DNA from: Pseudomonas viridiflava
GTDB taxonomy: Bacteria; Pseudomonadota; Gammaproteobacteria; Pseudomonadales; Pseudomonadaceae
Direction of reading: 5' to 3'
DNA length: 36,199 bases
Assembly: GCF_900580675.1 (NCBI RefSeq)
Contig: NZ_UTBG01000096.1
Coordinates: 1-36,199, forward strand
Below the pieces are notes generated by a model, which saw only the letters and a list, made by a program, of their open reading frames with translations, was not told the DNA's origin and searched no databases. A program made the translations under genes and the position numbers. Below, piece after piece: positions 8,583 to 17,518 of this stretch. Position 1 is the first letter of the stretch. Each line of letters starts with the position of its first letter.

Positions 8583-9047
8583 ATGCGTAAGTCCGTTTTA
8601 CTAGTTGCCTGCTTTACCACCCTGTCGTTGCTGCTGGGTGGCTGCGCCTCGAGTCTGACCGGCGACTCGTACTCTCGTGACGAGGCGCGTCGTGTACAGA
8701 CCGTTCGCATGGGCACCATCGAATCCCTGCGTCCGGTGAAAATCGAAGGCACCAAGACCCCAATCGGCGGCGCTGCGGGCGCAGTCATCGGCGGCGTTGG
8801 CGGCAGCGCCATCGGCGGCGGTCGTGGCAGTATCGTGACTGCCGTGATCGGCGCAGTCGCCGGCGGCCTGCTGGGCTCGGCCACCGAAGAAGGCCTGACC
8901 CGTACCCAGGGCGTGGAAATCACCGTTCGCGAAGACGACGGCAGCATGCGCGCCTACGTGCAGGCCGTGCAGGAAAATGAAATCTTCCGCATCGGCGACC
9001 GCGTGCGCATCATGACCGTTGATGGCACCAGCCGCGTTACTCGCTAA
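8583..9047 (+). CDS. slyB: SlyB-like glycine-zipper outer-membrane lipoprotein
   Basis: The ATG at 8583 is chosen over a TTG at 8562 because GGAG lies 8 nt upstream of it and it begins a lipoprotein signal whose lipobox LLGGC puts the modified cysteine at residue 21. The 154-residue product has a glycine-zipper segment (about 60-105, repeated GAxxGGxxG) expected to form a helical hairpin in a membrane, then a short beta domain ending in RVRIMTVDGTSRVTR. Length, order of parts and the TQGVEITVREDDG segment match E. coli SlyB, a PhoPQ-regulated outer-membrane lipoprotein of 155 residues. I see no clear PhoP box in the 260-nt upstream gap. A near-perfect terminator follows. Confidence 0.85.
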   Translation: MRKSVLLVACFTTLSLLLGGCASSLTGDSYSRDEARRVQTVRMGTIESLRPVKIEGTKTPIGGAAGAVIGGVGGSAIGGGRGSIVTAVIGAVAGGLLGSATEEGLTRTQGVEITVREDDGSMRAYVQAVQENEIFRIGDRVRIMTVDGTSRVTR

Positions 9048-9070
9048 GCAAGCGCTGAGCAGGCGGCAAT

Positions 9071-9106
9071 AAAAAACCCCAACCGGGTGACCGGTTGGGG
9101 TTTTTT
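9071..9106. terminator. bidirectional intrinsic terminator between slyB-like gene and nhaA
   Basis: AAAAAACCCCAACCGG, a GTGA loop, and the exact reverse complement CCGGTTGGGGTTTTTT form a 16-bp perfect stem. On both strands it gives a GC-rich hairpin followed by six Ts. It lies between the convergent slyB-like and nhaA genes and should stop transcription of both. Confidence 0.95.
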
Positions 9107-9128
9107 CATGGTCGGCGTTTCAGTCAGC

Positions 9129-10304
9129 TCAGGCCTTTTTACGACTCGCCATCGCCGTCACCGCGTACCCGATACACGCGGCCAAAATCGACCCCGTCAG
9201 AATCCCCATCCGGTCTTCACCGGCAAACTCACTCGCACCCGGCACGAACGCCAGAGACCCAACAAACAGGCTCATCGTAAAGCCGATCCCACACAGAATC
9301 GCCACCCCAAACACCTGGCCCCAATTAGCCCCGCTGGGCAGCGCAGCAAGCCCGGTCTTGATCGCCAGCCAGGTAAGGCCAAACACACCTACGGTCTTGC
9401 CGATCAACAGGCCGGCGGCAATGCCCATTGGCACGTGGTGAGTGAAGCTCTCCAGGCTGACACCGGTCAGCGAAACACCCGCATTGGCAAAGGCGAACAA
9501 CGGCAGGATGCCGTAAGCCACCCACGGATGCAGCGCATGCTCCAGCGTCATCAGCGGCGAAGGTTCGGCATTTTTGGTCCGCATCGGAATGCACAAGGCC
9601 AGGGTCACACCGGCCAGCGTGGCGTGAACGCCGCTCTTGAGCACGCACACCCACAGAATCAAGCCAATGATCAGGTACGGCCCGAGCTTGATCACCCCCA
9701 GGCGGTTCATCGCGATCAAGGCCACCAAGCATGCACCCGCACCCGCCAGCGCCGCGCCGGACAGGTCGGCGGAATAGAACACCGCGATAACAATGATCGC
9801 GCCCAGGTCATCAATAATCGCCAGGGTCATCAGGAACAGCTTCAGCGACACCGGCACCCGCTTGCCCAGCAGTGCCAGTACGCCCAAGGCGAAGGCAATG
9901 TCGGTGGCCATGGGGATCGCCCAGCCGGAGAGGGCGGCGGGGTAGTCCTTGTTGATCGCCCAGTAAATCAGCGCGGGCACGACCATGCCGCCGATGGCGG
10001 CTGCACCCGGCAGCACCACTTGCGACGGCTTGGACAGGTGGCCGTCAAGCAACTCGCGCTTGACCTCCAGGCCGATCAGCAGGAAGAACAGGGCCATCAG
10101 GCCATCGTTGATCCACAGCAGGGCCGGCTTGGCGATTTTCAGCGCGCCGATCTGCGCCACCACCGGCACCTCGAGAAACGCGTTGTACAGGTGCGACAAG
10201 GGTGAGTTGTTGATGATCAACGCCAGTGCGGCGGCGGCGATCAATAGCAGACCGCTGGCGGCTTCCAGCTGGAAAAAACGGGTGAAAGTGCTACGCAGAG
10301 GCAA
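9129..10304 (-). CDS. nhaA: Na+/H+ antiporter NhaA
   Basis: A 391-residue inner-membrane antiporter with about 12 hydrophobic segments, exchanging Na+ (or Li+) for protons and used in pH and salt homeostasis. Landmarks include [38 protein letters not shown] carrying the aspartate of the unwound TM4, and [18 protein letters not shown] residues ([19 protein letters not shown]) with the two adjacent ion-binding aspartates of TM5. The reading begins at a TTG codon at 10304. GGAGAG lies 6 nt before it, and [21 protein letters not shown] is the expected N-terminus, so a TTG start is likely. The length matches the family. It is monocistronic, with its own 217-nt upstream region. Confidence 0.96.
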   Translation of the reverse strand: MPLRSTFTRFFQLEAASGLLLIAAAALALIINNSPLSHLYNAFLEVPVVAQIGALKIAKPALLWINDGLMALFFLLIGLEVKRELLDGHLSKPSQVVLPGAAAIGGMVVPALIYWAINKDYPAALSGWAIPMATDIAFALGVLALLGKRVPVSLKLFLMTLAIIDDLGAIIVIAVFYSADLSGAALAGAGACLVALIAMNRLGVIKLGPYLIIGLILWVCVLKSGVHATLAGVTLALCIPMRTKNAEPSPLMTLEHALHPWVAYGILPLFAFANAGVSLTGVSLESFTHHVPMGIAAGLLIGKTVGVFGLTWLAIKTGLAALPSGANWGQVFGVAILCGIGFTMSLFVGSLAFVPGASEFAGEDRMGILTGSILAACIGYAVTAMASRKKA

Positions 10305-10521
10305 GGTATGCTCTCCAATCCAGGTTCAATAGGTGGCTACCCTAACCCGTACCGTTAGTTGTTAAAACAAAAGTTATATTCTTATTTGTTATAAGCGACG
10401 GTCCGGAATGGCGTTGCGCTTTAGCCTGGCAATTGTGTGTCCAATTGAGTCGTCACTGTATCTGTGTGACCTGTAGGAAACCCCCTAAAATCAAGGCTGA
10501 AACCCTTAGAGAACCGCCTCC

Positions 10522-11616
10522 ATGAGCGACCACCGTCCCTGGGCCCGCGAAGCCATTCGTATCATTGAAGCAGACTTCCAGCGCAGCGCCGACACGCACC
10601 TGATTCCCTTGCCGCTGCCGGGGTTGCCGGGTATCGAGTTGTACTTCAAGGACGAGTCCAGCCACCCCACCGGCAGCCTTAAACATCGGCTGGCCCGCTC
10701 GCTGTTCCTGTACGCGCTGTGCAATGGCTGGCTCAAGCCGGGCGCACCGGTGATCGAGGCGTCCAGCGGCTCGACGGCGATTTCCGAAGCCTATTTTGCG
10801 CGCCTGCTCGGTCTGCCGTTTATCGCGGTGATGCCCGCCACCACCTCCCAAGAGAAGATCGCGCAGATTGCCTTTTATGGCGGCAAGAGCCATCTGGTGC
10901 AGGACCCGACGCAGATCTACGCCGAGTCAGAGCGCCTGGCGCAGGAAAGCGGTGGGCACTTCATGGACCAGTTCACCTATGCCGAACGTGCCACGGACTG
11001 GCGGGCCAATAACAACATCGCCGAGTCGATCTTCCAGCAGATGCGCTTCGAACAGCATCCCGAGCCGAGCTGGCTGATTTCCAGCCCCGGCACCGGCGGC
11101 ACCACCGCCACCCTGGGGCGTTATGTGCGCTATCGCCAGCACTGCACACGCGTGCTATGCGCGGACGCCGAGCGCTCGGTGTTTTTCGATTTCTACCAGA
11201 GCGGCGATGCCTGTTTGCGACTGGACTGCGGCTCACGCATCGAAGGCATTGGCCGGCCACGTGTCGAGGCGTCGTTTCTGCCCAAGGTCATCGATGCAAT
11301 GGTCAAGGTGCCGGATGCGCTGTCGCTGGCAGCCATGCATTACCTGGCTGAGCGGTTGGGGCGGCGGGTCGGTGGTTCCAGCGGGACTAACCTGATTGGC
11401 GCACTGGTGGCGGCGCAGCAGATGAAAGCGGCGGGGGAGTCGGGTTCGATCGTGGCGATTTTGTGCGATGGCGGCGAGCGGTATGCCACGACCTATTACG
11501 ATCAGGCGTGGTTGGCGGGCCAGGGGTATGCATTGGACGGTTTGATTGCGGCCGTTGCGGCGAGTGTCGAGCGGGGCGAGCCGCTGCCGGACACTGTCCT
11601 GCGCGCGAATATCTGA
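10522..11616 (+). CDS. PLP enzyme of the cysteine synthase fold, Cds1-like cysteine desulfhydrase
   Basis: A 364-residue fold-type II PLP enzyme. The Schiff-base lysine is K54 in [13 protein letters not shown]. The substrate loop is [12 protein letters not shown] (81-92), and the phosphate-binding loop is GTGGTTAT. It differs from CysK/CysM by its N-terminus and by the [11 protein letters not shown] and [17 protein letters not shown] segments. These closely resemble, from memory, Mycobacterium Cds1 (Rv3684), an L-cysteine desulfhydrase that releases H2S. It could therefore break down cysteine rather than make it. It stands alone, with an AT-rich 217-nt gap upstream shared with divergent nhaA, and a REP pair follows. 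Fold is certain; reaction is inferred. Confidence 0.85.
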   Translation: MSDHRPWAREAIRIIEADFQRSADTHLIPLPLPGLPGIELYFKDESSHPTGSLKHRLARSLFLYALCNGWLKPGAPVIEASSGSTAISEAYFARLLGLPFIAVMPATTSQEKIAQIAFYGGKSHLVQDPTQIYAESERLAQESGGHFMDQFTYAERATDWRANNNIAESIFQQMRFEQHPEPSWLISSPGTGGTTATLGRYVRYRQHCTRVLCADAERSVFFDFYQSGDACLRLDCGSRIEGIGRPRVEASFLPKVIDAMVKVPDALSLAAMHYLAERLGRRVGGSSGTNLIGALVAAQQMKAAGESGSIVAILCDGGERYATTYYDQAWLAGQGYALDGLIAAVAASVERGEPLPDTVLRANI

Positions 11617-11631
11617 TCCGACACAAAACCC

Positions 11632-11720
11632 AATGTGGGCTTGCTCGCGAATGCGGTATACCAGTCGACTGATCGCTGACTGATCCACCGCTTTCGCGAG
11701 CAAGCCCGCTCCCACATTTT
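11632..11720. repeat. REP pair (inverted) downstream of the PLP enzyme gene
   Basis: The left arm AATGTGGGCTTGCTCGCGAA and the right arm TTTCGCGAGCAAGCCCGCTC followed by CCACATTTT are inverted copies of a common Pseudomonas REP unit. The left arm lacks the 6 bases (AGCGGG type) present in the right arm after GTGGG. Between them CAGTCGACTGATCGCTGACTG adds further dyad symmetry. The pair can fold into a long hairpin and lies between two convergent genes. Confidence 0.85.
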
Positions 11721-11733
11721 GACGGCGGTGTGC

Positions 11734-13347
11734 TTAGGCTTCGATACCCAGCATGTCCCGCGCCAACGCTTCGGCAATCCGAATCCCGTCAACACCTGCC
11801 GACAGAATCCCTCCCGCATAACCGGCGCCTTCACCGGCCGGGAACAGGCCTTTCACGTTCAAGCTCTGCATCGATTCGTTACGGGTAATCCGCAGCGGTG
11901 ATGAGGTGCGCGTCTCGATCCCCGTCAACACTGCGTCGTGCAGCGAGTAACCCTTGATCTGCTTCTCGAACGCCGGCAGCGCTTCACGGATCGCTTCGAT
12001 GGCGAAGTCCGGCAAGGCCAAGGCCAGGTCACCCATGGACACGCCTGGTTTGTAGGACGGTTCCACACTGCCGATGGCCGTAGAGGGCTTGCCGGCGATG
12101 AAGTCGCCCACCAGCTGCGCCGGGGCCTCGTAGGTGCTGCCGCCGAGGATGTAGGCGTGGGATTCCAGGCGCTCCTGCAGCTCGATACCGGCCAGGGGGC
12201 CGCCCGGGTAATCCACCTCGGGGGTAATGCCGACCACAATGCCGGAGTTGGCATTGCGCTCGTTACGCGAGTACTGGCTCATGCCGTTGGTGACCACGCG
12301 GTTCGGCTCGGACGTCGCCGCCACCACGGTGCCACCCGGGCACATGCAGAAGCTGTAGACCGAACGGCCGTTTTTGGCGTGATGCACCAGTTTGTAGTCG
12401 GCAGCGCCGAGTTTCGGGTGCCCTGCGTATTTGCCCAACCGCGCGGCGTCGATCAGCGACTGCGGGTGCTCGATACGGAAACCCACCGAGAACGGCTTGG
12501 CCTCCATGTACACGCCGCGCTCGTGAAGAATGCGGAAGGTGTCGCGGGCGCTGTGGCCCAGGGCAAGAATCACGTGCTTTGAAAGGATCTGCTCGCCACC
12601 GTCGATGACCACGCCATTCAACTGGCCATCTTCGATCAGCACGTCGGTAACCCGTTGCTCGAAACGCACTTCACCGCCCAGGGCGATGATCTGCTCGCGC
12701 ATGTTTTCCACCACGCCGGTCAGGCGGAAGGTACCGATGTGCGGTTTGCTGACGTAGAGGATTTCTTCCGGCGCGCCGGCCTTGACGAACTCGTGCAGCA
12801 CTTTGCGACCGTGGAATTTCGGGTCCTTGATCTGGCTGTAGAGCTTGCCGTCGGAAAAGGTCCCCGCGCCGCCTTCACCAAACTGCACGTTGGACTCGGG
12901 GTTGAGCACGCTTTTGCGCCACAGGCCCCAGGTGTCCTTGGTGCGCTGGCGCACTTCCTTGCCACGCTCGAGGATGATCGGCTTGAAGCCCATCTGCGCG
13001 AGCAACAGCCCGGCGAAAATCCCGCAGGGGCCGAAACCCACCACGACCGGCCGCTCGACCAGGCCTTCCGGCGCCCGGCCGACTACTTTGTAGCTCACGT
13101 CCGGCGCCGGGTTAATGTTGCGGTCATCGGCGAACTTGAGCAGCAGCGCGGCTTCGCGCTTCACGTTCAGGTCGACGGTGTAGATGAAGCACAGCTCCGA
13201 GGATTTCTTGCGGGCGTCGTAGCTGCGCTTGAACAGGGTGAAATCGAGCAGGTCATCACTGGCGATGCCCAGGCGCTGCACGATGGCAGGCCGCAGGTCT
13301 TCTTCGGGATGGTCGATGGGCAGCTTGAGTTCGGTGATTCGTAACAT
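11734..13347 (-). CDS. COG2509-type FAD-dependent dehydrogenase
   Basis: A 537-residue flavoprotein of the uncharacterised COG2509 family. An N-terminal domain of about 95 residues (LPIDHPEEDLRPAIVQRLGI onward) precedes the FAD-binding Rossmann segment VVVGFGPCGIFAGLLLAQMG (101-120), which ends in the acidic ILERG. GEGGAGTFSDGKL, GALGHSARDTF-like (ILALGHSARDTFRIL) and a C-terminal FPAGEGAGYAGGILSAGVDG FAD-contact segment complete the fold. It is likely cytosolic. Its substrate is not known in any organism I can name. The ATG at 13347 starts MLRITELKLP, as in the family. No operon partner: the upstream lipoprotein gene is on the same strand but 95 nt away. Confidence 0.85.
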   Translation of the reverse strand: MLRITELKLPIDHPEEDLRPAIVQRLGIASDDLLDFTLFKRSYDARKKSSELCFIYTVDLNVKREAALLLKFADDRNINPAPDVSYKVVGRAPEGLVERPVVVGFGPCGIFAGLLLAQMGFKPIILERGKEVRQRTKDTWGLWRKSVLNPESNVQFGEGGAGTFSDGKLYSQIKDPKFHGRKVLHEFVKAGAPEEILYVSKPHIGTFRLTGVVENMREQIIALGGEVRFEQRVTDVLIEDGQLNGVVIDGGEQILSKHVILALGHSARDTFRILHERGVYMEAKPFSVGFRIEHPQSLIDAARLGKYAGHPKLGAADYKLVHHAKNGRSVYSFCMCPGGTVVAATSEPNRVVTNGMSQYSRNERNANSGIVVGITPEVDYPGGPLAGIELQERLESHAYILGGSTYEAPAQLVGDFIAGKPSTAIGSVEPSYKPGVSMGDLALALPDFAIEAIREALPAFEKQIKGYSLHDAVLTGIETRTSSPLRITRNESMQSLNVKGLFPAGEGAGYAGGILSAGVDGIRIAEALARDMLGIEA

Positions 13348-13442
13348 GACAGGGTCCGGTAGGCGGCGGGCAAAGAGGCCGGCTGTTTTGCAAACCGGCG
13401 ATTATAAGCCCCAAAGGCGGTGTTCCGTCAGGTTAAAACCAA

Positions 13443-14114
13443 TCAATCGTCGCGCGAACCGCCGAACGACGCGCAACCACGCTGTACCTGGCCGTTGACG
13501 CGCAGCTCGGCGGTCATGTGCTGCAGGCTGCCGCTGGCGCTGTCGATGCAACGTTGCGGGGCTACCCACAGTTCGATGTGCTGGTTATTGGCTTCGGTCA
13601 TCAGGTTGAAGCGGCCGTCGCCCATCTGTTCTTCCACATACGGCACCGCCAGTGGCGGCTGGCCTTCGCGCTCCAGCACCATGCCCTTGGCGGTGACGTT
13701 CATCACCCAGGTCGGCTTGTGGCCGTTGGCCCGCAGGATCATGCGCTTGAAGTCCGGGTCTTCGCAGGCTGCGGTCGCGCGTTCGACGCGGTACAGCTGT
13801 TGCACCTCGACGCTGCCTTGGGTGCCGCTGGCGACACCGGAAAACTTGCCACGCAAGTCGGCAAACAGGGCGCCTTGCTCGCCGGCCAGGGAGGCGGCTT
13901 CCTGCAGGATGCTGGTGCCCGCGGTGTCGTTGACCACGTAGTTGCGTTTATCGTTGCACGGTTGGAACAGCAGCTTGCCACCCACCGCCGTGAGTTCACC
14001 CTGCATGCGGGTCAGCCCGGCGAGGGACGGCTTGGCCGGCTCGCTTTCGAACATCTGGCAGGCGGCGAACAGGGGAAGCAGGGCAAACAGAGCGAGGGTA
14101 CGGGCGGCACGCAT
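13443..14114 (-). CDS. COG3650-like lipoprotein
   Basis: The start is set at the ATG at 14114, because MRAARTLALFALLPLFAACQ is a lipoprotein signal with its cysteine at 19 and GGAGA stands about 9 nt upstream; reading from 14180 would add 22 residues in front of the signal. The 223-residue product contains GELTAVGGKLLFQPCNDKRNY and ends with a small domain with LRVNGQVQRGCASFGG. Both look like the membrane/periplasmic COG3650 family and its META-like C-terminal piece. It carries two cysteines per domain that could form disulphides. The function is unknown. It precedes the COG2509 gene on the same strand by 95 nt. Confidence 0.75.
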   Translation of the reverse strand: MRAARTLALFALLPLFAACQMFESEPAKPSLAGLTRMQGELTAVGGKLLFQPCNDKRNYVVNDTAGTSILQEAASLAGEQGALFADLRGKFSGVASGTQGSVEVQQLYRVERATAACEDPDFKRMILRANGHKPTWVMNVTAKGMVLEREGQPPLAVPYVEEQMGDGRFNLMTEANNQHIELWVAPQRCIDSASGSLQHMTAELRVNGQVQRGCASFGGSRDD

Positions 14115-14278
14115 TATCGGGTCTCCAAACAGGTGCCGCCACGTTACGCAGGCTGGAGCGGCATCACAAGTGCGGGACACAGTTTGAACCCGCCAGCCAG
14201 GCGGGACTTCAGGACTTTTCCCATTTTCAGGGCTGGGCTGATATGCGAGTGTCAGTATTTAGTGTGGAAAATATCGTG

Positions 14279-14641
14279 ATGAATCTTCGAGGCTGGTTGT
14301 TTGGCATATTGTTGGTAACCGGTTCTGCTACTGCCGGCGGGCCAGCACGGCTGGACTACGTGTCGACCACTGATTTCGACGAGATCAACGTTGACCTGAA
14401 GCAGAATTTGCAGCGTCACCCGGGCTTTGTCGAGGTCAATGTCAAACTGAGTCAAGAAGCCAGGGACCGGACTGCGGCGCTTACGCTGCTGGCGCTGAAC
14501 CGACAACTTAGCCTTTACGTCGATGGCCGCTTGATGAACGCCCATCCGGTAACCGTCGCAGGCGTTATCAACGGACCCAGCTTGCGGATCGATGTGCCCC
14601 AAGACGTGCTGGTCAAGTGGCTGCCTTGGGGGCACCCCTAA
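14279..14641 (+). CDS. small exported protein of unknown function
   Basis: A 120-residue product whose first 20 residues (MNLRGWLFGILLVTGSATAG) form a signal peptide; this decides the start at 14279 over an ATG at 14243. The mature part (ARLDYVSTTDFDEINVDLKQ onward) is a mixed alpha/beta stretch without cysteines, ending in DVLVKWLPWGHP. I do not recognise the family. The Shine-Dalgarno is weak (GTGGAA about 10 nt upstream). It is divergent from the COG3650-like lipoprotein and convergent with the SDR gene, only 10 nt between stops. Periplasmic location is inferred. Confidence 0.6.
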   Translation: MNLRGWLFGILLVTGSATAGGPARLDYVSTTDFDEINVDLKQNLQRHPGFVEVNVKLSQEARDRTAALTLLALNRQLSLYVDGRLMNAHPVTVAGVINGPSLRIDVPQDVLVKWLPWGHP

Positions 14642-14651
14642 CGTTCAGGAA

Positions 14652-15251
14652 TCAGCCGACGATAAACGTCTGGCCGGTCTGTAAGCCTTCCACGCTTTTA
14701 GCGTAGGCCAATGCTACATCAGCCCCCGTGGCCGGCTTGAAGCCACGGAAGTACGGCGCATAGCCGCCCATGGCTTCCAGCAGCACGGTCGGGCTCACGG
14801 AGTTGATGCGCAGACCGCGCGGCAATTCGATCGCTGCGGCTTTGACGAAGGCATCCAGCGCCCCATTGACCAGCGCGGCCGAGGCACCGGTACGGATCGG
14901 ATCGCGGTTGAGAATGCCGCTGGTGAAGGTGAACGAGGCACCATCGTTGGCGTATTCACGGCCGATCAGCAGCAGGTTGACCTGGCCCATCAGCTTGTCC
15001 CGCAAGCCCAGTTCAAAGTCGCTTTCGCTCATGGCGCCCAACGCCACAAAGTTCACGCTGCCCGCCGCGCAGACCAGGGCATCAAATTTTCCGGTCTGCT
15101 CGAACAGCGTGCGGATCGAAGTGCTGTCGCTGATATCCACCTGGAAGTCGCCGCTGCTGCGGCCGATGCTGATCACGTCGTGACGCTGCGCCAGTTCTGC
15201 CTTGACTGCGGAGCCGACGGTGCCGCTGGCGCCAATCAATAGGATTTTCAT
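14652..15251 (-). CDS. atypical short-chain dehydrogenase lacking YxxxK
   Basis: A 199-residue Rossmann protein starting MKILLIGASGTVGSAV, with the dinucleotide loop GASGTVG at 7-13 and a CAAGSVNF segment in the NNAG position. S111 in FTSGIL matches the SDR serine. Where the YxxxK pair should be, the sequence is AALVN (A125 to N129), followed by the usual ALDAFVKAAAIELPRGLRIN. So the classical catalytic Tyr and Lys are absent. It may act through other residues or bind NAD(P) without classical catalysis. GGAGG precedes the ATG. It is divergent from a LysR regulator across 103 nt, a usual arrangement for a regulated target. Confidence 0.85.
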   Translation of the reverse strand: MKILLIGASGTVGSAVKAELAQRHDVISIGRSSGDFQVDISDSTSIRTLFEQTGKFDALVCAAGSVNFVALGAMSESDFELGLRDKLMGQVNLLLIGREYANDGASFTFTSGILNRDPIRTGASAALVNGALDAFVKAAAIELPRGLRINSVSPTVLLEAMGGYAPYFRGFKPATGADVALAYAKSVEGLQTGQTFIVG

Positions 15252-15354
15252 GGTGCTGTTCCTCCAGGGGTAAGTGAAGGTCCAGTCTAGGGTGGCTTTT
15301 CACGAGGATAAACGTGCTAATAGGCAACCTTTGGTTTTCAAATGGAAACAATCC

Positions 15355-16263
15355 ATGAGTGAAATGGATGACTTGGCGGCGTTTGCCGTGCTGATCGAGG
15401 CCGGCAGCTTTACCGTGGCAGCCGAGCAATTGGGGTGCAGTAAGGGGCAGCTGTCCAAGCGTATCAGTCAGTTGGAAGCGCAATATTCGGTGGTGTTGCT
15501 GCACCGCACCACCCGTAAACTCAGCCTGACCGCCGCCGGTGCGGCGTTGTTACCGCAGGCCCAGGCACTGGTGGTGCAGGTGGATCGCGCCCGTCAGGCG
15601 TTGGCTCGGCTGAAGGACGATCTGGCCGGGCCAGTACGTATGACGGTTCCGGTTTCCCTGGGCGAAACGTTCTTCGATGGCCTGCTGCTGGAGTTTTCCA
15701 AACAGTACCCGCAGGTGCAGATCGAGCTGGAGCTGAACAACAGCTACCGGGACCTGGCGCGCGATGGCTTTGATCTCGGGGTACGCTCGGGGTCGACTGA
15801 AAATGAGCGCCTGGTGGCCAGACCCTTGTTGGCCTGGCACGAAATGACCTGCGCCAGCCCGGCCTACCTTGAGCAATTCGGTGAGCCCCGGATTCCGGCG
15901 GACCTGGCCGCACACCGCTGCCTGCTCAACAGCCACTACAGCGGTCGTGAAGAATGGCTGTACCACCAGCAGCACGAATTGCTGCGGGTGCGGGTCGGCG
16001 GCACCTTTGCTTCCAACCATTACAACTTGTTGAAAAAGGCCGCGCTGGTCGGCGCCGGTATCGCCCGCCTGCCGTCGTATGTCCTGCACGCAGAATTGGC
16101 TGACGGTCGATTGCGCTGGCTCCTGCGCGATTATCAGACGCGGACTATGCCGATGTACCTGGTTCATCCTTATCAGGGCGGCCTGCCGCGTCGCACCCAA
16201 GTATTGGCCGACTATTTGGTGGACTGGTTCAAGCGCAGTGGTGAAGCGCTGGATCGACTTTAG
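15355..16263 (+). CDS. LysR-family transcriptional regulator (CrgA-like)
   Basis: A 302-residue LysR regulator. The start at 15355 (MSEMDDLAAFAVLIEAGSFT) is the family start; a GTG at 15274 would add 27 unrelated residues. The winged helix-turn-helix spans about residues 5-64 (AAEQLGCSKGQLSKRISQLE in the recognition part). The effector domain runs from about 90 to 295. It faces the SDR gene divergently and probably controls it, as LysR proteins often do for a divergent neighbour. The 3' end overlaps the stop of the convergent DoxX gene by a few bases. The effector is unknown. Confidence 0.92.
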   Translation: MSEMDDLAAFAVLIEAGSFTVAAEQLGCSKGQLSKRISQLEAQYSVVLLHRTTRKLSLTAAGAALLPQAQALVVQVDRARQALARLKDDLAGPVRMTVPVSLGETFFDGLLLEFSKQYPQVQIELELNNSYRDLARDGFDLGVRSGSTENERLVARPLLAWHEMTCASPAYLEQFGEPRIPADLAAHRCLLNSHYSGREEWLYHQQHELLRVRVGGTFASNHYNLLKKAALVGAGIARLPSYVLHAELADGRLRWLLRDYQTRTMPMYLVHPYQGGLPRRTQVLADYLVDWFKRSGEALDRL

Positions 16264-16745
16264 CGATAGCGCCGCGCAACCAGATGATCAAGGGACAGGC
16301 ATCCAGGCCCCTTGGCGACCAACAGCAGCAACAAGGCAAGCCAGGTGCCGTGGGTCGGGTAGGCGTCGGGGTACACAAACAGTTGAATCACCAGGGTCAT
16401 GCCGATCAGGGCCAGGGCCGAGAAGCGCGTGGCGAACCCCAGCAGGATCAACACCGGGAAAAAGTGCTCGGCAAACGCCGCCAGGTGCGCCGCCACTTCC
16501 GGTGACAGCAACGGCACGTGATATTCGCTGCGAAACAGCGGCAATGTCGACGCGGCCAGTTTCGGTTCGCCCAGCTGGAAGGTGCCGCTGATGAGGTCTA
16601 TGGCGAAGCCTTCGACTTTGGTTTGCCCGGACTTCCAGAACACCGCCGCTATCGAGAAACGTGCGACAAAGGCGATCAGGCTGTAGGGGATTTTCTCGAA
16701 AAGCGCGATGGCTCTTTCAACCAGATACGACGGCGATGTGTTCAT
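16260..16745 (-). CDS. DoxX-family membrane protein of the bufferin-type operon
   Basis: A 161-residue DoxX-like protein with four hydrophobic segments (about 20-40, 85-105, 108-125 and 130-147). FVARFSIAAVFWKSGQTKVEG is the usual first-helix pattern. It is the last gene of the DUF2282-DUF692-DUF2063-DoxX operon, and its ATG overlaps the stop of the DUF2063 gene by 4 nt, so translation is probably coupled. In described bufferin and Hvf operons a DoxX protein (BufD-type) is a frequent member of unknown exact role, perhaps in membrane redox or secretion steps. Membership is sure from position and family; role is inferred. Confidence 0.88.
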   Translation of the reverse strand: MNTSPSYLVERAIALFEKIPYSLIAFVARFSIAAVFWKSGQTKVEGFAIDLISGTFQLGEPKLAASTLPLFRSEYHVPLLSPEVAAHLAAFAEHFFPVLILLGFATRFSALALIGMTLVIQLFVYPDAYPTHGTWLALLLLLVAKGPGCLSLDHLVARRYR

Positions 16746-17518
16746 GGCGAGACCTTGGAATTTGTGTGCAAATGAGTGATGGCGTTGTGTCTGATCAACA
16801 GACTCAAGCAGTGGTTGAGGTCGAATTCGACCGACGCTTCGAGGCTGTGGGTCACCGCCATTTCCAGCTCCGCGCCTTGGTTCAGGCTATCGATAAACGC
16901 GAACGCGCCGCTGTCGAGGCTGAGCACCTTGACCTCAAGGCCATGGCGCAGCACCAGCGCGCGTTGGGTGGGCCGGGGGTTCAGCGTGGCCAGGGCGCCT
17001 TTGGTCTGGTGCGCGGCCCAGACGTCGACCACGGCATAATCGCTATTCAACGTGGCCAGCGAGGGGTGCAGTTGCAGGCGCAGTTGCCCTGCGTTGGCCT
17101 GGTCTTGCAGCGCATCAATCACTGCTTGCGGCTCCAGCGGTGGAGTATCCGCAGCGTGGTAGGCGCACACGCGCACACGCTCCAGCCTTGCGACATCAGC
17201 CAGGTAGGGCACGCTGGCGGCGGGTTCGAACCCCTGGATAAAGTCGGCAAAGGTGCTGCCGTATTCACTGATCAACGGGCTGGCAGGCGGGGAGGCTTGC
17301 ACATACAGGCCTGCCATGGCGCGAAAGAATTCGTCGCCAACCAGTTGCACCGTCACCGGGTACGCCGCCGCCAACGCGTTGATCAGCGAGCTGTGCACAT
17401 TGTTGCGGTACACCGCAAAACGGCTGGCCGGGTCGGCGCCATTGCTGCTGAACAATCCCTCGGGGCAGGTCTGATCCGGCGCCAGCAGGGCATTGGCGAA
17501 AGTGCGTTGATCGTTCAT
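16742..17518 (-). CDS. DUF2063 partner protein (BufC/HvfC-like)
   Basis: A 258-residue protein with the DUF2063 N-terminal domain: [20 protein letters not shown], then [29 protein letters not shown] and [15 protein letters not shown]. In characterised systems the DUF2063 protein partners the DUF692 enzyme and helps it act on the precursor peptide; related proteins (TglB, ChrC-type roles) serve similar ends. Some databases call this domain DNA-binding, which I consider unproven here. It overlaps both neighbours by 4 nt (ATGA type), so stoichiometric production with the enzyme is likely. Likely cytoplasmic. Confidence 0.88.
   Translation of the reverse strand: MNDQRTFANALLAPDQTCPEGLFSSNGADPASRFAVYRNNVHSSLINALAAAYPVTVQLVGDEFFRAMAGLYVQASPPASPLISEYGSTFADFIQGFEPAASVPYLADVARLERVRVCAYHAADTPPLEPQAVIDALQDQANAGQLRLQLHPSLATLNSDYAVVDVWAAHQTKGALATLNPRPTQRALVLRHGLEVKVLSLDSGAFAFIDSLNQGAELEMAVTHSLEASVEFDLNHCLSLLIRHNAITHLHTNSKVSP

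Noticed and set aside
9087..10205. 372-codon plus-strand frame
   Set aside because: Antisense of nhaA, rich in Gln, His and Arg, and starting inside the terminator.
16742..17518. DNA-binding regulator call for the DUF2063 protein
   Set aside because: The domain name in some databases suggests it, but the operon and the family's known partnership with DUF692 enzymes favour a role in peptide modification.
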